From Rhizobium rosettiformans (lineage in GTDB: Bacteria; Pseudomonadota; Alphaproteobacteria; Rhizobiales; Rhizobiaceae), in contig NZ_CP032405.1 in assembly GCF_016806065.1 (NCBI RefSeq), positions 3,004,001 through 3,068,000 of the forward strand: a stretch of 64,000 nt of DNA, given 5' to 3'. Of this stretch, positions 1 to 8,628 are shown piece by piece. How positions within the stretch are numbered: the first letter of the stretch is position 1; every line of letters begins with the position of its first letter. The translations under genes and the position numbers were made by a program. The notes under the pieces were generated by a model. The model ran no database searches. It worked only from the letters and a program-made list of their open reading frames with translations, and had not been told where the DNA came from.

Positions 1-127
1 GCTTGTCGGAGAAAACAGCGACGATCTCGGCCGGATAGTCGGCCGCTTCGCATGCTTTCGCAAGCGCCAGCATGTTCGACCCGCCGCCGGAAATGAAGGC
101 GACGACGCGTTTGCGGCTGGCGCTCAT
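1..127 (-). CDS. purN: Phosphoribosylglycinamide formyltransferase, N-terminal part (runs off the window)
   Basis: Transfers a formyl group from 10-formyl-THF to GAR in purine synthesis. Only the first 42 codons are present, because the gene continues left of base 1. The visible N-terminus starts [20 protein letters not shown], with the GGGSN phosphate-binding loop of GAR transformylases, followed by EIVAVFSDK. The ATG (127-125) overlaps the purM stop codon as ATGA, so translation is probably coupled to purM. The assignment rests on this short segment plus the purM neighbour. Confidence 0.85.
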   Translation of the reverse strand, partial: MSASRKRVVAFISGGGSNMLALAKACEAADYPAEIVAVFSDK

Positions 128-1197
128 AGGGCGAGCGTGCCCTTGTAGGTTACGCCATGCGCGCCTTCTTCGCGGGCGATCATGCGGCCAAGACGGGCAA
201 CGGTTTCACCTTCGGCCTCGAGAGCCTTGTTCACGTCTTCCACCTTGTCGGCGGAGACAACGACGATCATGCCGATGCCGCAGTTGAAAGTGCGCAGCAT
301 TTCGTTCTGGGCAACGCCGCCAGTCTTGGCGAGCCAGGAGAAGACAGCCGGAACCTGGAAGGAGGAGAGATCGATCTCGGCCGCCAGATGCTTCGGCAGC
401 ACGCGCGGGATATTCTCAGGAAAGCCGCCGCCGGTGATATGGGCGAGCGCCTTCAGCGACTTGGTTTCCTTGATCGCCTTCAGGAGCGGCTTCACATAGA
501 TACGGGTTGGGGTCAGCAGGGCTGCACCGAGCGACTGTCCCTCAGCGAAGGGGGCGGGGGCATCCCAGGCAAGGCCCGAGACTTCAACGATCTTGCGTAC
601 CAGCGAAAAGCCGTTGGAATGCACGCCCGAGGAGGAAAGGCCGAGGATTACGTCACCTTCGGCAATGTCGCCCGCCGGCAGCAGTTCGCCGCGCTCGGCA
701 GCACCCACGGCAAAGCCCGCGAGGTCATAATCGCCCTTGGAATACATGCCCGGCATTTCGGCGGTTTCGCCTCCGATCAGCGCGCAACCTGCTTCGCGGC
801 AGCCGGCAGCAATGCCCTGAACGATGGCCGCACCCTGGTCGGGGTCGAGCTTTCCGGTGGCGAAATAGTCGAGGAAGAGCAGGGGTTCGGCACCCTGAAC
901 GACCAGATCGTTGACGCACATGGCCACCAGGTCGATGCCGACGGTGTCGTGGATATCGGCGTCGATGGCGATCTTCAGCTTGGTGCCGACGCCGTCGTTT
1001 GCCGCAACCAGAATCGGGTCCTTGAAGCCGGCAGCCTTCAGATCGAAGAGCCCGCCGAAGCCGCCGATCTCGCCATCCGCACCCGGACGGCGCGTCGACT
1101 TCACGGCCGGCTTGATCTTCTCGACCATCAGGTTGCCTGCATCGATATCGACGCCTGCATCGCTATAGGTCAACCCGTTCTTGCCAGCCTGGCTCAT
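124..1197 (-). CDS. purM: Phosphoribosylformylglycinamidine cyclo-ligase (AIR synthetase)
   Basis: ATP-dependent ring closure of FGAM to AIR in purine synthesis. The protein is 357 residues, the usual length for the family. It starts [20 protein letters not shown] and carries the AIRS-family nucleotide loop (GVGTKLKIA), the segment [18 protein letters not shown], and the later [10 protein letters not shown] stretch. The frame is open 14 codons further upstream, but the ATG at 1197 has GGAGG seven bases before it and matches the family N-terminus, so I choose it. purN follows with a 4-base overlap. A divergent permease gene lies upstream. Confidence 0.96.
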   Translation of the reverse strand: MSQAGKNGLTYSDAGVDIDAGNLMVEKIKPAVKSTRRPGADGEIGGFGGLFDLKAAGFKDPILVAANDGVGTKLKIAIDADIHDTVGIDLVAMCVNDLVVQGAEPLLFLDYFATGKLDPDQGAAIVQGIAAGCREAGCALIGGETAEMPGMYSKGDYDLAGFAVGAAERGELLPAGDIAEGDVILGLSSSGVHSNGFSLVRKIVEVSGLAWDAPAPFAEGQSLGAALLTPTRIYVKPLLKAIKETKSLKALAHITGGGFPENIPRVLPKHLAAEIDLSSFQVPAVFSWLAKTGGVAQNEMLRTFNCGIGMIVVVSADKVEDVNKALEAEGETVARLGRMIAREEGAHGVTYKGTLAL

Positions 1198-1435
1198 GCC
1201 TGCCTCCGATCCTGCGAGAATTTCGGCTGGCCATGGCATGAAGAGCCCTCGGATGCAAGCTGCGAGCCGCAGAAGCCCACGATTTCCCGGGCATTCTGGC
1301 CCGCGATTGCATCTTGTCGCTGCGGAACGGGCGGGAGTTCTTGACCAAGGCTTCTGCGGTAACCTATCTCCTACCGTGGCGGCGCAGCATGGTTTGCGGG
1401 CCTCCGCAGGGCTCGAACTTCGAACGGAGACTCAC

Positions 1436-2590
1436 ATGGGTCACAACATCAGTGCAATCGGCCTCCGCCGCCAGGTCTTCTTCTGGCTGGTGACGCTTGC
1501 GATATTCGTCGCCTTCCTGATGTTGTTCTCATCGATCCTTCTGCCCTTCATCGCCGGCATGGCGCTCGCTTACTTCCTCGATCCGGTCGCCGACCGGCTG
1601 GAGCGCATCGGTCTGAGCCGCCTGATGGCGACGGTAGTCATTCTCGTATCCTTCGTTGTCGTCTTCGTGCTGTCCCTGATGATCATCATCCCTGTGCTTG
1701 CCAGCCAGCTCAACGAGTTCATCCAGCGCGTGCCCGCATATGTCACACAACTGCAGACCTTCATCGCAACGTCGAATGCCGCCTGGCTGCCGGATTGGGT
1801 GGATGGTCAGATGGGCACGATCCGGGAGAACTTCACCCGTTATCTGAGCGAGGGGGTCGGCTTCCTCGGCACGCTCGTCGAACAGATCTGGAATTCCGGC
1901 AAGGCGCTACTCGACATCGCCTCGCTGCTGGTGGTCACACCGGTTGTTGCCTTTTACCTGCTGCTTGACTGGGACCGCATGATCGAGAAGGTCGACAGCT
2001 GGGTGCCGCGCCACCAGCTCGGCACGGTGCGCCGGCTCGCGACCGAACTCGACAGCACGATTGCGGGCTTCGTGCGCGGCCAGGGTTCGCTCTGCCTGAT
2101 CCTCGGCATATTTTACGCGATAGCGCTCTCGGCTGCTGGCCTCAATTTCGGTCTGCTGATCGGTTTCTTTACCGGTATGATCAGCTTCATTCCCTATGTC
2201 GGCTCGACGGTCGGTCTGCTCCTGTCGCTCGGTGTCGCACTTGTGCAGTTCTGGCCTGATTTCATCTGGGTCGGTGTCATCGCCGGCATCTTCTTCTTCG
2301 GGCAGTTCATTGAGGGCAACATCCTGCAGCCAAAGCTGGTCGGCAAGAGTGTCGGTCTGCACCCGGTCTGGCTCATGTTTGCCCTCTTCGCCTTCGGTGC
2401 GCTTTTCGGCTTCGTCGGCGTTCTGGTGGCGGTGCCCGCAGCCGCAGCCGTCGGCGTGCTTGTTCGTTTCGCGATCTCGCGTTATCTTGACAGCGATCTC
2501 TATTACGGAACCTCGGTCGTCCTCGCGCCGCCTTCCCAGCCCGTTGGCGAGATCGCATCCCCAAGCTCCAAAGACGTGCCCGAGGCATGA
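1436..2590 (+). CDS. AI-2E family (PerM-type) membrane transporter
   Basis: A 384-residue inner-membrane protein of the PerM/AI-2E exporter family. The N-terminal half has two close hydrophobic segments (VFFWLVTLAIFVAFLMLF, then LPFIAGMALAYFLDP), then another helix and a long soluble loop. The C-terminal half has several membrane segments with the conserved runs ISFIPYVGSTVG and GNILQPKLVGKSVGLHPVWLMF. Members export varied small solutes, and the substrate cannot be told here. The open frame begins earlier at 1181, but MGHNISAIGLRRQ at 1436 is the first start that gives a normal N-terminus. Its stop abuts the hdaA start, so the two genes are likely one transcript. Confidence 0.9.
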   Translation: MGHNISAIGLRRQVFFWLVTLAIFVAFLMLFSSILLPFIAGMALAYFLDPVADRLERIGLSRLMATVVILVSFVVVFVLSLMIIIPVLASQLNEFIQRVPAYVTQLQTFIATSNAAWLPDWVDGQMGTIRENFTRYLSEGVGFLGTLVEQIWNSGKALLDIASLLVVTPVVAFYLLLDWDRMIEKVDSWVPRHQLGTVRRLATELDSTIAGFVRGQGSLCLILGIFYAIALSAAGLNFGLLIGFFTGMISFIPYVGSTVGLLLSLGVALVQFWPDFIWVGVIAGIFFFGQFIEGNILQPKLVGKSVGLHPVWLMFALFAFGALFGFVGVLVAVPAAAAVGVLVRFAISRYLDSDLYYGTSVVLAPPSQPVGEIASPSSKDVPEA

Positions 2591-3304
2591 ATGACTGACG
2601 CCAAGATGGCTCCCGACAAGCGTGGAGCCGCCGAACAATTGCCGCTCGCCTTCGAGCATGGCTCGGCGACCGGCCGTGACGACCTTCTGGTCTCCGAGCG
2701 CATGGCCGCCGCCGTGTCGATCGTCGATGCCTGGCCGAACTGGCCGTCGCCGGTGGTGATCCTGACCGGGCCGGAAGGCTCGGGAAAATCCCATCTCGCC
2801 CAGATTTTCCGCGACACCAGCGGTGCGACGGATATCCTGCTGCAAGCCGGGCAGGGCGCATCGCAGGCCGCAGCCGCAGGTCCGGTGCTCTTCGAGGATG
2901 CCGACCGCACCGGCTTTGACGAAGTCGAGCTCTTCCATGTCATCAATGCGGTCCGCCAGCACGGCACGACGCTGCTGATAACCTCGCGCAGCTTTCCCCC
3001 GTCCTGGAACGTCGCGCTCCCGGATCTGAATTCGCGCCTTAAGGCGGCCACGGTCGTGGAAATCGGAGCGCCGGATGAAGACCTGCTCGGGCAGCTGATC
3101 ACCAAGCTCTTCGCCGACCGCCAGCTTTACATCGATGACAAGATTGTCAGTTATATCGTCAGCCGCATGGAGCGTTCCTTCTTGGCCGCTCAGGTGGTCG
3201 TCGATCGCATGGACAAGCTGGCACTGGCACGCCGGGCCAAGATCAGCCGCAGCCTGGCCGCGGAGGTTCTGGAAACGCTGGAGGCGGCAGACGCCCAGGA
3301 GTAG
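2591..3304 (+). CDS. hdaA: DnaA-inactivating AAA+ protein (Hda homologue)
   Basis: Promotes hydrolysis of DnaA-bound ATP after replication starts, working with the DNA-loaded beta clamp. The protein is 237 residues. Residues 16-21 (QLPLAF) look like the clamp-binding peptide of Hda proteins. A P-loop GPEGSGKSH lies at about residues 60-68, and a Walker B-like segment LFEDADRTGFDE follows near residue 100. The C-terminal DNA-binding domain of DnaA is absent, as expected for Hda. The ATG directly follows the stop of the permease gene. A second ATG lies 18 bases downstream, but the first is kept because it gives continuous coupling. Confidence 0.88.
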   Translation: MTDAKMAPDKRGAAEQLPLAFEHGSATGRDDLLVSERMAAAVSIVDAWPNWPSPVVILTGPEGSGKSHLAQIFRDTSGATDILLQAGQGASQAAAAGPVLFEDADRTGFDEVELFHVINAVRQHGTTLLITSRSFPPSWNVALPDLNSRLKAATVVEIGAPDEDLLGQLITKLFADRQLYIDDKIVSYIVSRMERSFLAAQVVVDRMDKLALARRAKISRSLAAEVLETLEAADAQE

Positions 3305-3315
3305 TCGTCACAGAT

Positions 3316-3333
3316 CTGTCGTTAAACTGTTAT
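3316..3333 (+). promoter_or_regulatory. Candidate PhoB box upstream of ppk
   Basis: Two 7-base direct repeats, CTGTCGT and CTGTTAT, are separated by TAAA. This is the 11-base periodicity of the rhizobial and enteric Pho box (CTGTCAT-N4-CTGTCAT), with one mismatch per half-site. It ends 32 bases before the ppk start codon. GATAAC (3347-3352) is a possible -10 element at the usual distance, and a perfect TATAAT (3331-3336) overlaps the box end. The match is by eye only. Confidence 0.5.
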
Positions 3334-3365
3334 AATCGGCACTAACGATAACCAAGGGGCGAATC

Positions 3366-5558
3366 ATGGACAGCGCAGTACACGGCACAGATGGCGAAAC
3401 CGGTCTGGAGGTGGCGCCGGCCGAGGACCTGCTGACCAGCCCGCTGCGCTTCATCAATCGCGAATTCTCCTGGCTGCAGTTCAACCGGCGTGTCCTCGAA
3501 GAAACCCTCAACACCGCCCATCCACTGCTGGAGCGTATTCGCTTCCTGTCGATCTCGGCAGCGAACCTCGACGAATTCTTCATGGTCCGCGTCGCCGGTC
3601 TCGAAGGGCAGGTGCGGCAGGGCATCGTCATCAAGAGCCCCGACGGCAAGACGCCGGCCGAGCAGCTCGACGACATCCTGAAGGAAATCGACAATCTGCA
3701 GATGGAGCAGCAAGCCTCGCTTGCCGTCCTGCAGCAGTATCTGGCCCAGGAAGAAATCCTGATCGTCCGCCCGGCGGCCCTGTCAGAAGCGGATCGGAGC
3801 TGGCTCGAAACGACTTTCGAGGAAGCGATCTTCCCGGTTCTCACCCCGCTTTCGATCGATCCGGCGCATCCATTCCCGTTTATCCCGAACCTTGGCTTTT
3901 CGATGGGGCTTCAGCTCTGCTCGAGCCGCACCGGCGAGCCGATGACGGCATTGCTGCGTCTGCCGCCGACGCTCGACCGCTTCATCCGCCTGCCGGACGA
4001 AGGTGTCACGATCCGTTACATTACGCTCGAAGACGTGGTCGGCCTCTTCATCAACCGGCTTTACCCGGGTTATGAAGTCAAGGGCTACGGCACCTTCCGG
4101 ATCATCAGAGACAGCGATATCGAAGTCGAAGAAGAAGCCGAGGATCTGGTGCGCTTCTTCGAGACGGCGCTGAAGCGTCGCCGCCGCGGCTCGGTCATCC
4201 GCATCGAGGTGGACTCCGAGATGCCGGTTGCTCTGCGCCAGTTCGTCGTTCACGAGCTCGGTGTTGCCGACAATCGCGTCGCCGTTCTCCCCGGCCTGCT
4301 CGCCCTGAATACGATCTCGGAAATCACCAAGGCACCGCGCGACGATCTGCGCTTCGAGCAGTACAATGCCCGGTTCCCCGAGCGTGTCCGCGAACATGCC
4401 GGCGACTGCCTGGCCGCGATCCGCGAAAAGGACATGATCGTCCATCATCCCTATGAGAGCTTCGATGTCGTCGTGCAGTTCCTGCTGCAGGCCGCGCGCG
4501 ATCCTGACGTTCTCGCGATCAAGCAGACGCTTTACCGCACCTCGAACGACAGCCCGATCGTCCGCGCCCTGATCGATGCCGCCGACGCGGGCAAGTCCGT
4601 AACGGCGCTCGTCGAACTCAAGGCGCGCTTCGACGAGGAGGCCAATATCCGCTGGGCCCGCGACCTCGAACGCGCCGGCGTCCAGGTCGTCTTCGGTTTC
4701 ATCGAACTCAAGACCCACGCCAAGATGTCGATGGTCGTGCGCCGCGAAGACGGCAAGCTCCGGACCTACTGCCATCTCGGCACGGGCAACTACCATCCGG
4801 TGACCGCGAAGATCTATACGGACCTCTCCTTCTTCACCTGCAATCCGAAGATTGCCCATGACATGGCGAATGTCTTCAACTTCATCACCGGCTATGGTGA
4901 GCCTGAAGAGGGCATGAAGCTTGCCGTCTCGCCCTACACGTTGCGTCCTCGCATCCTCAAGCACATCAACGAGGAGATCGCCCACGCAAAGGCCGGTCGC
5001 CCGGCACAGATCTGGATGAAGATGAACTCGCTCGTCGATCCCGAGATCATCGATGCGCTTTATGCGGCAAGCGGCGCAGGCGTCGAGATCGATCTGGTTA
5101 TCCGTGGCATCTGCTGCCTGCGGCCGCGCGTGCCGGGTCTCTCCGACAACATCCGGGTCAAGTCGATCGTCGGCCGCTTCCTCGAGCACAGCCGCATCTT
5201 CTGTTTCGGCAATGGTCATCGACTGCCGTCGGAAAAGGCGCTGGTCTATATCGGCTCCGCCGACATGATGCCGCGCAATCTCGATCGCCGCGTCGAGACC
5301 CTGGTGCCGCTCATCAACCCGACTGTGCATGAGCAGGTTCTGTCACAAATCATGCTGGGTAACCTGATTGACAATCAACAGAGCTACGAGATATTGGCCG
5401 ACGGCACCTCAAGGCGCATCGAAGTGCGGCAGGGTGAGGAACCTTTCAACGCCCAGCACTATTTCATGACCAATCCGAGCCTGTCTGGCCGCGGAGAAGC
5501 ATTGAAATCAAGCGCACCGAAACTGATCGCCGGTCTGATATCCGGCAGGAAACGATAA
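3366..5558 (+). CDS. ppk: Polyphosphate kinase 1
   Basis: Reversibly polymerises the gamma-phosphate of ATP into inorganic polyphosphate. At 730 residues it is a full-length PPK1. Domains in order are the N-terminal helical domain ([16 protein letters not shown], near residue 20), the head domain, and two phospholipase-D-like C-terminal domains. The autophosphorylated histidine is the H in [12 protein letters not shown] (about residue 451), and the second active-site histidine is in [10 protein letters not shown] (about residue 608). AAGGGGC lies six bases before the ATG. The gene has its own leader with a Pho-box-like repeat, and ppx follows 12 bases after its stop. Confidence 0.97.
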   Translation: MDSAVHGTDGETGLEVAPAEDLLTSPLRFINREFSWLQFNRRVLEETLNTAHPLLERIRFLSISAANLDEFFMVRVAGLEGQVRQGIVIKSPDGKTPAEQLDDILKEIDNLQMEQQASLAVLQQYLAQEEILIVRPAALSEADRSWLETTFEEAIFPVLTPLSIDPAHPFPFIPNLGFSMGLQLCSSRTGEPMTALLRLPPTLDRFIRLPDEGVTIRYITLEDVVGLFINRLYPGYEVKGYGTFRIIRDSDIEVEEEAEDLVRFFETALKRRRRGSVIRIEVDSEMPVALRQFVVHELGVADNRVAVLPGLLALNTISEITKAPRDDLRFEQYNARFPERVREHAGDCLAAIREKDMIVHHPYESFDVVVQFLLQAARDPDVLAIKQTLYRTSNDSPIVRALIDAADAGKSVTALVELKARFDEEANIRWARDLERAGVQVVFGFIELKTHAKMSMVVRREDGKLRTYCHLGTGNYHPVTAKIYTDLSFFTCNPKIAHDMANVFNFITGYGEPEEGMKLAVSPYTLRPRILKHINEEIAHAKAGRPAQIWMKMNSLVDPEIIDALYAASGAGVEIDLVIRGICCLRPRVPGLSDNIRVKSIVGRFLEHSRIFCFGNGHRLPSEKALVYIGSADMMPRNLDRRVETLVPLINPTVHEQVLSQIMLGNLIDNQQSYEILADGTSRRIEVRQGEEPFNAQHYFMTNPSLSGRGEALKSSAPKLIAGLISGRKR

Positions 5559-5570
5559 CTCTGGTACCTC

Positions 5571-7091
5571 ATGACAAGATCTGAAGCGCAGGGGCGTCTT
5601 CCCGGTATCGCCCCTGTCTCCGTTGTCGACATCGGCTCCAACTCGATCCGCCTGGTGATCTATGAGGGGCTGTCGCGCGCGCCGACGGTGCTCTTCAACG
5701 AAAAGGTTCTCTGCGGCCTCGGCAAGGGTGTCGCCACGACCGGCCGGATGGATGAGGACGGCGTGGAGCGGGCGCTCGTAGCCCTGCGCCGCTTCCGGGC
5801 GCTGTCCAATCAGGCTCAGGCGACGCGCATGTATGTGCTGGCGACGGCAGCCGCCCGCGAAGCCTCCAACGGACCGGACTTCATTCGTCGGGCCGAAGAG
5901 ATCCTCGGCCACGAGATCCAGGTGCTGACCGGCGAGGAAGAGGCAAAATACTCCGCGCTCGGTGTTGTCAGCGGCTTTCACGATGCCGACGGCATAGCCG
6001 GCGACCTGGGCGGCGGATCTCTGGAACTCATCGATATCAAGGGTAAAGGCTTCGGCAAGGGTGTCACGCTGCCGCTCGGCGGTCTGCGCCTGTCGGAAAG
6101 TGTCGAAGGGTCGTTGCCCAAGGCCCGTGCGCTTGCCAAGAAACTGGTGGGTGACGTGTCCCTTCTCAAGAAAGGGCAGGGGCGCACATTTTATGCAGTC
6201 GGCGGTACTTGGCGCAACATCGCCAAACTGCACATGGAAATTCGGAAATACCCGCTGCACATGATGCAGGGCTATGAACTGCCCTATGACGAGATCGCCT
6301 TCTTCCTGGACGAGATCATCTCCGGCGCCAACAACCGTGACCCGGCCTGGTCGACCATTTCCAAGAGCCGCCGTAACCTGATCCCCTTCGGCGCCGTCGC
6401 CATGCGCGAAGTGATCGAGATCATGCAGCCGAAAAGCGTCTGCTTCTCGGCACAAGGTGTGCGTGAGGGTTACCTCTTTTCGCTGCTTCTCGATGAAGAA
6501 CAGTCGCTCGATCCGCTGATCGAGGCCGCCGACGAACTGGCGATCCTGCGTGCTCGCTCGCCGGAACATGCCCGCGAACTGGCCGACTGGACGGGCCGAA
6601 TGATGCCCTTCTTCGACATCGAAGAGACCGAAGAGGAAAGCCGCTATCGCCAGGCCGCCTGCCTGCTGGCCGATATCAGCTGGCGTGCTCATCCCGATTA
6701 TCGCGGGCTGCAGGCGCTGAACGTGATTGCCCACTCCTCCTTCGTCGGCATCACCCATCCGGGCCGCGCCTTCATTGCGCTCACCAACTACTACCGCTTC
6801 GAAGGCCTGCATGACGACGGTCAGACGGGACCGCTCGCGGCCATCGCCACCGAGCGCCTGCTCGACCGGGCAAAGCTCGTCGGCGGCATGCTGCGCGTCG
6901 TCTACCTCTTCTCGGCCTCAATGCCCGGCGTCGTCAACAACCTGACCTTCCGGCGTTCCGACAATCCCGAACTCGACCTCGAATTCGTCGTACCCAAGTC
7001 CTACGAAGAATTTTCAGGCGAACGGCTGGACGGGCGCCTGATGCAGCTGTCGAAGCTGACCGGCAAGCGTCTGGCGTTTGTCTACGAATAG
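5571..7091 (+). CDS. ppx: Exopolyphosphatase (Ppx/GppA family)
   Basis: Releases terminal phosphate from polyphosphate and may also hydrolyse pppGpp. The protein is 506 residues. The actin-like ATPase fold is marked by VVDIGSNSIRLVIYE near the N-terminus and GDLGGGSLELIDI near residue 145, the two phosphate loops of the family. A C-terminal all-helical extension, residues about 310-506, matches the long Ppx form. It lies immediately after ppk, so synthesis and breakdown of polyphosphate are encoded together. The gene ends before a hairpin at 7117-7142. Confidence 0.95.
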   Translation: MTRSEAQGRLPGIAPVSVVDIGSNSIRLVIYEGLSRAPTVLFNEKVLCGLGKGVATTGRMDEDGVERALVALRRFRALSNQAQATRMYVLATAAAREASNGPDFIRRAEEILGHEIQVLTGEEEAKYSALGVVSGFHDADGIAGDLGGGSLELIDIKGKGFGKGVTLPLGGLRLSESVEGSLPKARALAKKLVGDVSLLKKGQGRTFYAVGGTWRNIAKLHMEIRKYPLHMMQGYELPYDEIAFFLDEIISGANNRDPAWSTISKSRRNLIPFGAVAMREVIEIMQPKSVCFSAQGVREGYLFSLLLDEEQSLDPLIEAADELAILRARSPEHARELADWTGRMMPFFDIEETEEESRYRQAACLLADISWRAHPDYRGLQALNVIAHSSFVGITHPGRAFIALTNYYRFEGLHDDGQTGPLAAIATERLLDRAKLVGGMLRVVYLFSASMPGVVNNLTFRRSDNPELDLEFVVPKSYEEFSGERLDGRLMQLSKLTGKRLAFVYE

Positions 7092-7113
7092 GCCAGACCA
7101 GGCATCAGATATG

Positions 7114-7146
7114 AAAAGAGAGCGGGCCGAAACCCGCTCTCTGCGT
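7114..7146 (-). terminator. Hairpin terminator between convergent genes
   Basis: A perfect 10-base stem, AGAGAGCGGG with CCCGCTCTCT (7117-7126 and 7133-7142), has a 6-base loop. Read on the minus strand it is followed by TTTTC, so it best serves the phytase-like gene. It also lies just after ppx on the plus strand. Confidence 0.75.
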
Positions 7147-7161
7147 TTCAGGCGCCCCCGC

Positions 7162-8520
7162 TTACTTCGCCGCGAGGAAGTCGCCCACCTCGAGCAGGAC
7201 GAATTCGTTGTCGTCGGCTTTGTCGAGAGCACGACCGGCCGAGAAGGGCAGGTTGTTGTCGTTACCGACGACGATATGCGTACCATCGACCACATCGACA
7301 TTCTCGATGGTGACGAAAGGCATGTCGTAGAAGCCTTCGCCGCCGCCCTGGCGCTTCTTGTTGTCGGGATCTTCGATCTTCATCAGGTCGATATAGCCGA
7401 TCTTGCGCACGGCCTTGCCGGCATTCTCTTCCGTCATCTCGATCTTGTAGATCCGCTTGTGTTTGGCCGGAACGGCAAAGCAATCGGCGGCCGGTGCCTT
7501 CGGATCGGCGCAGGCTTGTGTCTCCACGCCCGCACCGTTGTCACGTTCGATGACGAGTGCCGTCGTTTCGTCGATCATGTTGAAATCGCCGATCGCCTCG
7601 CCGCCTTCAGCCAGCGGATAGAGCCAGGTCTTCCCCGTCCAGGACTTGGAGGCGGCATCGAGCTCGATGATGCGCAGGGCCGTCAGGCCGTCGGCCTTTT
7701 CCACCGAGCCGTCTTCGAGGTAGAGCGGTCCCTCCAGCATGGCATAGAGTTTCGAGCCATCCTTGGAAATGGCGAGACCCTCGTAGCCGCCAGAGCGCTT
7801 GAGGTTGAACACCGGCATCTTGGCGGTCGGATTGGCCGGCACGACCAGCGTCGGATTGTCGGGCGACTTCACCTCGATCTCGCCGGCCTTGGTGGCGATG
7901 ACGTCGGTCAGCACGCCTTCGGTCGAAAACTTCAGCATATAGGGGCCGAATTCCTCGCCAACCCAGAAACCGTCCGCGACCGGCTGGATCGACTCAAGGT
8001 CGAAGTCAGCGCCGGTGAGATAACGGGTGTCGGACGCTTCCATGGCGATTGGGAACGGGGCTTGCTTGTCCGGGTCCGAGAGGAAGAGAGTCTTTTCGAC
8101 GTTCACGCTGCCGGCATTCCAGTCGAAGGTGAGTTGATGAACCATCAACATGGCATCAGAGGAATTGGCCTTCGAGCCGAAGCCGTTGTCCGAAAGGCTC
8201 CAGAACGTGCCGTCTTCCATGGCCTTGATACCGGAGAAGCCCTGCAGGGGCTGGCCGTCGAAGGGCAGCGAAAGGCCTGTCAGGCGCACGCCGTCCTTGC
8301 CGGGGACGCTGCCGAGCGCGTCTGCGCGCTTGCGATCGGCTGTCGTGAACTTGCCGGAGGTCTTCAGATAGTCGGGAGCATCTTCCGGTGCAGGAATGAT
8401 GGTATTGGCCGGCAGGATGGCGTGGTTTGCCAGCTTGGCCGGGAAGGCCTTCTCCTCGGCCGAGGCCTGGGAGACGAAGAGAACGAAGAGGGCGGCGGAA
8501 GTCAAAAGGGCTTTGGTCAT
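7162..8520 (-). CDS. Secreted esterase-like activity of phytase family protein
   Basis: A 452-residue exported protein. Residues 1-21 form a cleavable signal peptide (MTKALLTSAALFVLFVSQASA). The mature part resembles the beta-propeller phytase-like family (PF13449-type), with segments GLSLPFDGQPLQGFSGIKA, WVGEEFGPYMLKFSTEG and GYEGLAISKDGSKLYAMLEG. Substrate is unproven. A phosphomonoesterase or phosphodiester role would fit the ppk-ppx neighbourhood, but that is inference. AAGGTGA lies close before the ATG. The gene is monocistronic, between a terminator and the acnX block. Confidence 0.85.
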   Translation of the reverse strand: MTKALLTSAALFVLFVSQASAEEKAFPAKLANHAILPANTIIPAPEDAPDYLKTSGKFTTADRKRADALGSVPGKDGVRLTGLSLPFDGQPLQGFSGIKAMEDGTFWSLSDNGFGSKANSSDAMLMVHQLTFDWNAGSVNVEKTLFLSDPDKQAPFPIAMEASDTRYLTGADFDLESIQPVADGFWVGEEFGPYMLKFSTEGVLTDVIATKAGEIEVKSPDNPTLVVPANPTAKMPVFNLKRSGGYEGLAISKDGSKLYAMLEGPLYLEDGSVEKADGLTALRIIELDAASKSWTGKTWLYPLAEGGEAIGDFNMIDETTALVIERDNGAGVETQACADPKAPAADCFAVPAKHKRIYKIEMTEENAGKAVRKIGYIDLMKIEDPDNKKRQGGGEGFYDMPFVTIENVDVVDGTHIVVGNDNNLPFSAGRALDKADDNEFVLLEVGDFLAAK

Positions 8521-8628
8521 AGCGTCACCTTGTTGGAAGGGAGGAAACGCCGCTGTCCTTAAGGAGCCTTCATGTCGCAGCTGTTGCCGTTGGGTGAAGT
8601 TTCCATGACGTCACCCGTTACCCACAGG

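Noticed and set aside
157..1344. 395-codon plus-strand frame antisense to purM
   Set aside because: It is a shadow of purM, with histidine- and arginine-rich non-protein-like composition and no ribosome-binding site or family match.
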